DNA of 64,000 nucleotides from Pseudomonas cavernicola (GTDB taxonomy: Bacteria; Pseudomonadota; Gammaproteobacteria; Pseudomonadales; Pseudomonadaceae), in NCBI RefSeq assembly GCF_003596405.1, contig NZ_QYUR01000006.1, positions 1,116,001 through 1,180,000 of the forward strand, in the 5' to 3' direction. The notes under the pieces are model-generated. The model did no database searches. It was not told the origin of the DNA and saw only the letters and a list, made by a program, of their open reading frames with translations. The position numbers were made by a program, and so were the translations under genes. Each line of letters begins with the position of its first letter. Within the stretch, counting starts at the first letter, position 1. Shown here in pieces: positions 57,365-64,000 of this stretch.

Positions 57365-58252
57365 ATGTCCAGTTTGTCCATCCACGGCATCATCGGTTAC
57401 ACCATCACGCCCTTCACCAGCGACGCTGACGGAATCGACCTCGAAGCGCTCGGCCGCTCGATCGACCGGCTGATCGCCGGTGGCGTGCATGCCATCGCCC
57501 CGCTCGGCAGTACCGGCGAAGGCGCCTACCTCAGCGAGCCCGAATGGGAACAGGTGACGGAGTTCAGCCTCGCCCATGTCGATAAACGCCTGCCAAGCAT
57601 CGTCAGTGTCTCGGACCTGACCACGGCAAAAACCATCCGCCGCGCCAAATACGCCGAAGCCCATGGCGCCGAGGCGGTGATGGTGCTGCCGATTGCCTAC
57701 TGGAAACTCAGCGAAGCCGAGATTCTCCAGCACTACCGTGCGGTCGGCGAGCAGATCGGCATCCCGATCATGCTCTACAACAATCCGGCCACCAGCGGTG
57801 TCGACATGCCGGTGGAGCTGATCATGCGCATTTTCAACGAGGTCGAAAACGTCACCATGGTCAAGGAGAGCACCGGTGACATCCAGCGCATGCACAAGCT
57901 GCGGCTGCTGTCGGAGGGCCATATACCCTTCTACAACGGCTGCAATCCGTTGGCGCTGGAAGCCTTCGCGGCGGGCGCCAAAGGCTGGTGCACGGCCGCG
58001 CCAAACCTGATCCCGGAGCTCAATGGCCTGCTTTACCAAGCAGTGCTGGAAAACGATCTGAACAAGGCGCGCGAGCTGTTCTACCGGCAGTTGCCGTTGC
58101 TCGACTTCATTCTCAAGGGCGGCTTGCCGGCCACGATCAAGGCCGGCCTGCGCCTGACCGGGCTGGAAGCAGGCGTACCGCGGCTGCCGGTCAGTGAACT
58201 GAGTGAGGCGGGCTATCGTCAACTGAAAGAACTGCTTGGCACCCTACGCTGA
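57365..58252 (+). CDS. dihydrodipicolinate synthase/N-acetylneuraminate lyase family protein
   Basis: 295-residue class I aldolase-type lyase. Schiff-base Lys in MVKESTGD, Tyr in MLYNNPATSG, and GSTGEGAYLSEPE. It is not the housekeeping DapA by context: it sits in a catabolic operon with a class II aldolase under an XRE-cupin regulator. Probably cleaves or forms a 2-oxo acid. ATG 57365 is used; upstream frame is unsupported. Confidence 0.87.
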   Translation: MSSLSIHGIIGYTITPFTSDADGIDLEALGRSIDRLIAGGVHAIAPLGSTGEGAYLSEPEWEQVTEFSLAHVDKRLPSIVSVSDLTTAKTIRRAKYAEAHGAEAVMVLPIAYWKLSEAEILQHYRAVGEQIGIPIMLYNNPATSGVDMPVELIMRIFNEVENVTMVKESTGDIQRMHKLRLLSEGHIPFYNGCNPLALEAFAAGAKGWCTAAPNLIPELNGLLYQAVLENDLNKARELFYRQLPLLDFILKGGLPATIKAGLRLTGLEAGVPRLPVSELSEAGYRQLKELLGTLR

Positions 58253-58270
58253 AAGCCGCACGAACAGAAA

Positions 58271-58296
58271 CGCCGCCGTAGTCCGGCGGCGTTTTT
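58271..58296 (+). terminator. rho-independent terminator between convergent genes
   Basis: Perfect 8-bp GC stem CGCCGCCG / CGGCGGCG with 5-nt loop, followed by TTTTT. Works for the DapA-like gene; the minus side has AAA-rich flank and may also serve the permease. Confidence 0.88.
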
Positions 58297-58308
58297 GTCG
58301 GCCGCTCC

Positions 58309-59721
58309 TCAGCCTGGGTTGCCGACCACCTGCACCTGCGCGACCCGTTTGCGGTTGATCAGGAAGTAAGCCGCATAGCAGATCGCGATAAAACCGAAGC
58401 CCCAGTACAGCGACGGTCGCTGTGTCGGGTCGATGGCCAGGAACACGAACAGCGAGCTGCACAGGGCGATGCACGCCAGCGGTATGAAGGGATACAGCGG
58501 AGCGGAGTACTTCAGGTCGGCAACCGTGCCGCCGGCCTTCAGGTGTGCACGACGGAAGCGGTATTGCGCCAGCGCGATAACGATCCAGGTCACGGTGCCG
58601 GACATGCCGCTCACCGCCATCAACACCATGAACAACGTGTCCGCGGCGATAAAGCTGGTCAACAGCGAGATCAGCGCGAAGCACAGGGTGATGCTCAGGG
58701 CACGCAACGGCACGCCGCGCGAACTCAAGGTCGACAGGCTTTTCGGCGCCATGCCGGTTTTCGACATCGCCCAGAGAATCCGCGTGGACGCGTAGAGGCC
58801 CGAGTTACCGACCGAGAGAATCGCCGTGAGGATAACGAAGTTCATCAGGTCGGCGGCATAGGGAATGCCGACCATGTCGAACACCTGCACGAACGGACTC
58901 TCCATCAGCCCGGCCTGCTGCCAGGGCACGATGGCGGACAACACCACGATCGCCAGCACATAGAAGATCAGTACGCGGAACACCACGTTGCGCACGGCCT
59001 GGGGAATGCTCTTCTCCGGCTGATCGGTCTCGCCGGCGGCAACGCCCATGATCTCGCAACCCTGGAAGGCGTAGACCACCGTCATCATCACCGCGAACAC
59101 CGCCGAGATCCCGTTGGGGAATAGCGAGTCGCCGATCAGGTTGGACATCATCGGTGCCGGCGCCCCGCTGCTCAGCGGTATGCCGCCGAAGATCACCAAC
59201 AGGCCGACCGCGATGAAGATCAGGATCGCCGCGACCTTGATCCCGGAGAACCAGTACTCGGCCTCACCGAAGGCGCGGGTGGCCAGGGCATTCAGGCCGA
59301 ACAGCACGGCGACGAAGAAGGCCGACCAGTACCAGATCGGAATGTCCGGAAACCAGCGCGTCATCAGCATGCCCGCCGCGGTGAACTCCAGCCCTACCGT
59401 AGTCGCCCAGCTCATCCAGTAGACCCAGCCGATCATGAAGCCGGTAGCCGGCCCGATATAGCGCGTGGCATGGGCCTGGAAGGAACCGGAAACCGGCATC
59501 TCCACCGACAGTTCGCCCAGGCAGACCATCACCAGGTACATCAACAGACCGGCCACCAAATACGCCAGTACCGCGCCCACCGGCCCGCCCTGGTTGATGG
59601 TGACACCGGAGCCCATGAACAGCCCGGTACCAATCACGCCCCCGAGGGAGAGCATGAAAATGTGCCGGCTTTTCAACGCGCGGGTCAGTTGGACGCCTTG
59701 TCGCTCTTGAGATTCAGCCAT
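58309..59721 (-). CDS. APC-family amino-acid permease
   Basis: 470 residues with about 12 membrane helices. The APC consensus SLGGVIGTGLFMGSG opens TM1, with WVYWMSWATTVGLEFTAAG and YAFQGCEIMGVAAGE as further family marks of the GabP/LysP/RocE group. ATG 59721 is behind AGGAGGTG. Convergent with the DapA-like gene. Context suggests arginine or a related basic amino acid as cargo; this is inference. Confidence 0.9.
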   Translation of the reverse strand: MAESQERQGVQLTRALKSRHIFMLSLGGVIGTGLFMGSGVTINQGGPVGAVLAYLVAGLLMYLVMVCLGELSVEMPVSGSFQAHATRYIGPATGFMIGWVYWMSWATTVGLEFTAAGMLMTRWFPDIPIWYWSAFFVAVLFGLNALATRAFGEAEYWFSGIKVAAILIFIAVGLLVIFGGIPLSSGAPAPMMSNLIGDSLFPNGISAVFAVMMTVVYAFQGCEIMGVAAGETDQPEKSIPQAVRNVVFRVLIFYVLAIVVLSAIVPWQQAGLMESPFVQVFDMVGIPYAADLMNFVILTAILSVGNSGLYASTRILWAMSKTGMAPKSLSTLSSRGVPLRALSITLCFALISLLTSFIAADTLFMVLMAVSGMSGTVTWIVIALAQYRFRRAHLKAGGTVADLKYSAPLYPFIPLACIALCSSLFVFLAIDPTQRPSLYWGFGFIAICYAAYFLINRKRVAQVQVVGNPG

Positions 59722-60461
59722 GACGCACCTCCTAGGCTCTGACGGTGCGCGGGACGGATGACCCAAGGTCATCGCGGGGGGAAAGGTCAGCTTTACGGCG
59801 GTTCATTATTGTTATCTCCAATAAGCTTCGAAGGCCGCGTCGAGCGCGGCTAGTCTCGATTATTGGAAGGCGATGTAAGCTCGTGTTGAACGCCAGGATC
59901 GAAGATGTAAAAAATCGTAAGGATTTTGTGCGCTGCCCGCCGGGCGACTGCAACAGATCGGCCGGGGCCACCTCGAGCATCGCAGCCATCGTCGCAAGGC
60001 CGGCGCGAGCTCCGTCAGGGCCGATTCCACCTCGTCGAGGGCCAGGGTCTCGACTTTCCGCGGGCAACCACCGCTGCCCTGTAGGCCATCCGCATCGTCC
60101 CCATGAGGGGCGGCACATGCTTCTCGAACATTTCCCGCAACAGCGCCAGCAGGTCCATCAGCTTCCATAAAATAAATCCGCCCCCTTTCCCGTCCGTCCC
60201 CTTTCCGACATTCAGATGGGTGGCGTAGCAGAACTGGCCTTGGGAAATTCGAGTTGCAGGCGAGTCATGGCGGATCTCGTGGGCAAGAGACGCGAGTCGG
60301 AGCGCCTTTCTACGTGGCCAGACCCGGCTGGCCCAGCGACAGGGAAGTGCCTATAACTAAAACAAGGCCGATCCGCTGTGCTCCGGCTCTGCATAGGTCT
60401 GCGCCAGGGTGCGGGCCGACAGGACCGCGCCGTATCGGCAGCTGTAATGAGGACCAAGCCT
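59722..60461. other. 740-bp gap with possible decayed gene
   Basis: On the minus strand from about 60160 down, protein-like pieces appear in shifting frames (LLREMFEKHVPPLMGTM, then ALDEVESALTELAP, then MLEVAPADLLQ), suggesting a degraded gene I cannot name. AAAATAAATC and CCCCTTTCC words occur at 60168-60190. 60200-60461 shows only the ribosome site of the next gene. Confidence 0.35.
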
Positions 60462-61826
60462 ATGTCCGCCAATCCCTTACTCGACATGATCGGCAACACG
60501 CCGATTCTGCAGCTCACCCGTTGCGACACAGGTCCTTGCGAGCTGTTCGTGAAGTTGGAAAACCAGAACCCTGGTGGCTCGATCAAAGACCGCATCGCCT
60601 TGACCATGATCGAGGCCGCGGAAAAGAGCGGCCAGCTGCAGCCGGGCGGAACCATCATCGAAGCCACTGCCGGCAATACCGGCCTGGGCCTCGCCTTGGT
60701 GGCCTCGCAAAAGGGCTACCAGACGCTGCTGGTGGTGCCGGACAAGATGAGCCGCGAGAAAATTTTCCACCTCAAGGCGCTGGGGGCCGAGGTGCGTCTG
60801 ACCCGTTCCGATGTCGGCAAGGGCCACCCCGAGTATTACCAGGACTTGGCGCGCTCCATCGTCAATGAGCTGCCGGGCGCCTACTACATCGACCAGTTCA
60901 ACAATCCGGCCAATGCCTGGGCCCATGAAAGCGGCACCGGCCCGGAAATCTGGCGCCAACTCCAGCAGCGGGTGGATACGCTGGTGGTGGGAGTGGGCTC
61001 GGGCGGGACGCTGGGCGGGTTGACGCATTTTTTCCAGCGGGTCGCACCGCACACCGAGTTCGTGCTGGCCGACCCGGAGGGTTCGGTGCTGGCCGATTAC
61101 GTGGAGACCGGCCGCACCGGCGAAGCGGGCAGTTGGCTGGTGGAAGGCATAGGCGAAGACTTCGTGCCCGCGCTGGCGGACTTCTCCTTGGTGAAGCGCG
61201 CCTATCGCATTTCAGACGCCGAGAGCCTGCACACTGCGCGCCTGCTGCTCAAGCAGGAAGGGGTGTTGGCCGGCTCCTCGTCCGGCACCCTGCTGGCTGC
61301 CGCCTTGCGCTACTGCCGCGAGCAGACCACGCCGAAGCGGGTGGTGACCTTCGTCTGCGATAGCGGCAACAAGTACCTGTCGAAGATGTTCAACGACTAC
61401 TGGATGATCGACCAGGGGCTGATCGAGCGCCCCAGAGCGGGCAATCTGCGTGATCTGATCGCACGCCGTTACGACGAAGGCACGACCGTCACCTGCAAGC
61501 CGGGGGAAACCCTGGCGGCCGTGTATGCACGCATGCGCTTCCATGACATCGATCAGGTGCCGGTGATGGAGGGCGATCGGGTGGTGGGCCTACTCGACGA
61601 ATGGGACCTGCTGCGCGCCGTGAAGGACGCAGCGGAGCATTTCCAGTTGCCGGTGCGGGAGGCGATGGTGACCCATCTGCAGACCCTGGGGCCGGATGTG
61701 CCGATTGAACGCCTGTTGCAGACCTTCGATGAGGGCCACGTGGCGCTCATCGTCGAAGAGGGCCGTTTTCTCGGCTTGATTACCAAGAGCGACGTGCTGA
61801 ACCTCTGGCGGCGTACCCTGCGTTGA
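60462..61826 (+). CDS. cystathionine beta-synthase
   Basis: 454 residues: fold-type II PLP domain with Lys42 in NPGGSIKDR, ATAGNTGLGLA and the phosphate loop GVGSGGTLGG, then a C-terminal pair of CBS domains (about 335-454, HDIDQVPVMEGDRVVGLL; ITKSDVL). Condenses serine and homocysteine to cystathionine (reverse transsulfuration). No haem-binding N-terminus. GAGGA precedes ATG 60462; in-frame ATG 60447 is upstream. Followed after 44 bp by cystathionine gamma-lyase. Confidence 0.92.
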   Translation: MSANPLLDMIGNTPILQLTRCDTGPCELFVKLENQNPGGSIKDRIALTMIEAAEKSGQLQPGGTIIEATAGNTGLGLALVASQKGYQTLLVVPDKMSREKIFHLKALGAEVRLTRSDVGKGHPEYYQDLARSIVNELPGAYYIDQFNNPANAWAHESGTGPEIWRQLQQRVDTLVVGVGSGGTLGGLTHFFQRVAPHTEFVLADPEGSVLADYVETGRTGEAGSWLVEGIGEDFVPALADFSLVKRAYRISDAESLHTARLLLKQEGVLAGSSSGTLLAAALRYCREQTTPKRVVTFVCDSGNKYLSKMFNDYWMIDQGLIERPRAGNLRDLIARRYDEGTTVTCKPGETLAAVYARMRFHDIDQVPVMEGDRVVGLLDEWDLLRAVKDAAEHFQLPVREAMVTHLQTLGPDVPIERLLQTFDEGHVALIVEEGRFLGLITKSDVLNLWRRTLR

Positions 61827-61870
61827 GGGGATGACGCGCTCTGGTTGGCCGGTAGCGCATAGGAGCCGCC

Positions 61871-63028
61871 ATGTCCGAATTCGAAACCATGACCGTGCAT
61901 GCCGGCTACGAGCCGGACTGGACCGGCGCGGTGATGCCACCGATCTACGCCACCTCGACCTTTCGCCAGCAGTCGCCCGGGGTCCATGCCGGTTATGAGT
62001 ACGGGCGCAGCCAGAACCCCACGCGCCAGGCGCTGGAGCGGGCCATCGCCGAGCTGGAGGGCGGCGCCCAGGGATATGCGTTTTCCTCCGGTCTGGCGGC
62101 GATTGCGACTGTGCTGGACATGCTGCCGGCGGGCAGCCACATAGTCGCGGTGGATGACCTGTACGGCGGCACTTACCGCTTGTTCGAGCGGGTGCGCAAG
62201 CCCAGTGCGGGCTTGCAGATCAGCTATGTGGCGGCAGACGCCGGCGCCGATGAGCTGGCCGCGGCACTCCGGCCCGATACCAAGATGATCTGGGTCGAAA
62301 CCCCGACCAACCCCACGCTCAAGCTCTGCGATCTGGCGCTGGTCGGCCAGTTGGGGCGCGCGCGCGGCATCCTGACCGTGGCCGACAACACCTTCGCCTC
62401 GCCCTATCTGCAACGGCCGCTCGAGCACGGTTTCGATATCGTGCTGCATTCGGCGACCAAATACCTGAACGGCCATTCCGACGTGATCGCCGGGCTGGTG
62501 GCGGTGGCCGATCGGCCGGAACTGGTCGAGCAGCTGGGGTTTCTGCAGAACGCGGTGGGCAGCATATTGGATCCCTTCTCCAGCTTTCTGACGCTGCGGG
62601 GCATGCGCACGTTGGCGCTGCGCCTGCAGCGCCATGGGGAGAACGCCTTGCAGTTGGCCGAATGGCTGGAGCGCCAGCCGAAGGTGGCGGCGGTGCTCTA
62701 CCCTGGTTTGCCGAGCCATCCCCAGCACGCCTTGGCGGCGCGCCAGATGCGCGGCTTCGGCGGCCTGATCAGCCTGTATCTGGCCACCGATGGCGAAGGC
62801 ACCCGGCGTTTTCTGGAGACCACCCGACTGTTCACCCTGGCGGAAAGTCTGGGCGGGGTGGAGAGCCTGATCAGCCAGCCGGCCAGGATGACCCACGCCT
62901 CGATCCCGCCCGAGCGGCGAGCGCAGCTTGGCGTTACCGATAACCTGGTGCGGCTGTCGGTGGGGATCGAGCATGCGGATGATTTGCGCCGTGATTTGGA
63001 ACTGGCCTTGGCGGCGATACCGGCTTAG
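61871..63028 (+). CDS. cystathionine gamma-lyase
   Basis: 385-residue Cys/Met metabolism PLP enzyme. PLP-lysine in LHSATKYLNGHSD; AGYEYGRSQNPTR and SSGLAAIATVLDML near the N-terminus; SLGGVESLISQPARMTH near the C-terminus. Paired with cystathionine beta-synthase, so cleavage of cystathionine to cysteine, 2-oxobutyrate and ammonia is the likely role, although methionine gamma-lyase or cystathionine gamma-synthase share the fold. Confidence 0.92.
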   Translation: MSEFETMTVHAGYEPDWTGAVMPPIYATSTFRQQSPGVHAGYEYGRSQNPTRQALERAIAELEGGAQGYAFSSGLAAIATVLDMLPAGSHIVAVDDLYGGTYRLFERVRKPSAGLQISYVAADAGADELAAALRPDTKMIWVETPTNPTLKLCDLALVGQLGRARGILTVADNTFASPYLQRPLEHGFDIVLHSATKYLNGHSDVIAGLVAVADRPELVEQLGFLQNAVGSILDPFSSFLTLRGMRTLALRLQRHGENALQLAEWLERQPKVAAVLYPGLPSHPQHALAARQMRGFGGLISLYLATDGEGTRRFLETTRLFTLAESLGGVESLISQPARMTHASIPPERRAQLGVTDNLVRLSVGIEHADDLRRDLELALAAIPA

Positions 63029-63076
63029 ACGAACCGCACGGAGGCGGCGTGTTTGCCAGGGCCGACGCAACGTTGC

Positions 63077-63108
63077 GAGGGTTCCCATGCTCCGCCGTGG
63101 GAACCCTC
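63077..63108 (+). terminator. hairpin after cystathionine gamma-lyase
   Basis: Perfect 11-bp inverted repeat GAGGGTTCCCA / TGGGAACCCTC with a 10-nt loop, related to the TTCCCATGC palindromes near ureC. No T-run. Confidence 0.5.
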
Positions 63109-63209
63109 GAAGCAGCCCTGCTTATGACCGGTGAAGTGGTAGCTTTATCGGTAATGGCCGCACCCGTGTGCGCGGCCAGTCAGGGGCTCCGCCCCGGGGA
63201 GGAGTTCCT

Positions 63210-64000
63210 ATGCCCAGCATCGTCACCCTGACCCTCAGCCCGGCGCTCGATAGCGCCACCAGCACCCCACGCCTCTATCCGGACGCCAAGTTGCGCTGTA
63301 GCAAGCCGAGCTACGCCCCGGGGGGTGGCGGTATCAACGTCGCCCGCGCCATCCACAAGCTCGGCGGCCACGCCCTGGCGCTATTCCCCGCCGGCGGTCC
63401 GAGCGGCCGGCACCTGGTCGATCTGCTCGGCGCCGAAGGGGTGCCCTGCCAAGCGCTGCCGATCGCCGAATGGACCCGCGAATGCCTCAATGTGGTGGAG
63501 CAGGCCAGCGCGCAGCAGTACCGCTTCGTCATGCCCGGCGCCAGCCTGAGCGCGGCGGAGCAGGAGCAACTGCTGGCGGCGCTGGCCGCCCTGCCGGCCC
63601 TCGACTATCTGGTGATCAGCGGCAGCCTGCCCGCCGGCCTCGCCGCGGATTTTCTGCCGCGCCTGCTGCACTGCGCCGGGCAGCGCGCGGCCCGCTGCAT
63701 CCTCGACAGTTCCGGCGAGGCGCTGCGCCAGGCCCTGGACGTCGGCGGGGTGTTCCTGATCAAGCCCAACCTCCATGAGCTCGGCGTCCTGGCCGGGGTG
63801 GAGATAGGCGAGCCGGAACAGCTCGCCGGCATCGCTCGCGGCCTGGTCGCGGCCGGCAAGTGCGCGGCGCTGCTGGTCTCGCTCGGCCCCCAGGGCGCGC
63901 TGCTGGTCACCGGCGAGCTGAGCGAGCGGATTCCGGCGCCGACGGTGAAGAAGCTCAGCACCGTCGGCGCCGGCGACAGCCTGGTTGGCGCGCTCACCCT
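63210..64000 (+). CDS. pfkB: 6-phosphofructokinase, Pfk-2 (PfkB) type, partial
   Basis: The first 263 residues of a ribokinase-family sugar kinase, cut by the window end. The sequence follows E. coli Pfk-2 closely (as I recall it): TLTLSPALDSAT, PGGGGINVARAIHKLGG, WTRECLNV, YRFVMPGASL, CILDSSGEAL, VSLGPQGALLV and the catalytic STVGAGDS. FruK-type 1-phosphofructokinases have a different sugar-binding region, so Pfk-2 is favoured. ATG 63210 follows GGGAGGAG. No fru genes are beside it. Confidence 0.85.
   Translation, partial: MPSIVTLTLSPALDSATSTPRLYPDAKLRCSKPSYAPGGGGINVARAIHKLGGHALALFPAGGPSGRHLVDLLGAEGVPCQALPIAEWTRECLNVVEQASAQQYRFVMPGASLSAAEQEQLLAALAALPALDYLVISGSLPAGLAADFLPRLLHCAGQRAARCILDSSGEALRQALDVGGVFLIKPNLHELGVLAGVEIGEPEQLAGIARGLVAAGKCAALLVSLGPQGALLVTGELSERIPAPTVKKLSTVGAGDSLVGALT

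Noticed and set aside
61553..63088. 511-codon minus-strand frame across cystathionine beta-synthase and gamma-lyase
   Set aside because: Shadow frame over two well-supported genes.

Overview
The window reads as chromosomal DNA from a high-GC Pseudomonas-type gammaproteobacterium, probably close to the P. aeruginosa / P. alcaligenes side of the genus. The main reasons are the urea block urtABCDE-ureD-ureA-GNAT-ureB-ureC-dksA-like-oxaloacetate decarboxylase-ureEFG-ureJ, aruH/aruI-type arginine transaminase genes, a cystathionine beta-synthase/gamma-lyase pair, and Pseudomonas-style palindromic intergenic repeats.

The first 31 kb is a mosaic accessory region. It opens with two broken genes abutting each other (helicase and AraC fragments). 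A probable sulfate-ester/electron-transfer group follows: a secreted arylsulfatase, a FadL-type porin and an eight-haem c-type cytochrome with a TPR tail. An IS1182-type element with a dead transposase truncates the next gene. From 9.3 to 20.2 kb lies an envelope-flavoured gene set: a SulP transporter, two paralogous lipoproteins of unknown function, a DUF2252 protein, a membrane protein, a patatin-like lipoprotein and a DUF3313 lipoprotein. Three of these genes carry one disabling lesion each (a 1-nt deletion, a TGA and a TAG). A P4-type integrase fragment fused to a SulP STAS domain marks a recombination scar near 20.83 kb. Agmatine deiminase, an amidase, an IS1182 remnant, a membrane spermidine-synthase-like protein paired with an exported isoaspartyl methyltransferase, a beaten-down MBL-hydrolase fragment and a prophage control-region remnant complete this half.

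From 31 to 46 kb is the urea block: an ABC urea importer, urease structural genes, and accessory genes for nickel delivery and import. Good sigma-54 (-24/-12) promoter matches precede urtA and ureE, which fits nitrogen control. Many of its intergenic gaps are filled by long palindromic repeats of several families, including three 129-bp copies behind ureC.

From 46 to 60 kb is a catabolic block. A minus-strand operon (enoyl-CoA hydratase, acyl-CoA dehydrogenase, acyl-CoA synthetase, AruI-like decarboxylase, AruH-like transaminase, aldehyde dehydrogenase) would turn arginine into 4-guanidinobutyrate. An XRE-cupin regulator faces a class II aldolase and a DapA-family lyase across an operator with repeated half-sites, and an amino-acid permease converges on them. 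The window ends with cystathionine beta-synthase, cystathionine gamma-lyase and the start of a Pfk-2-type phosphofructokinase, an enzyme pseudomonads usually lack.
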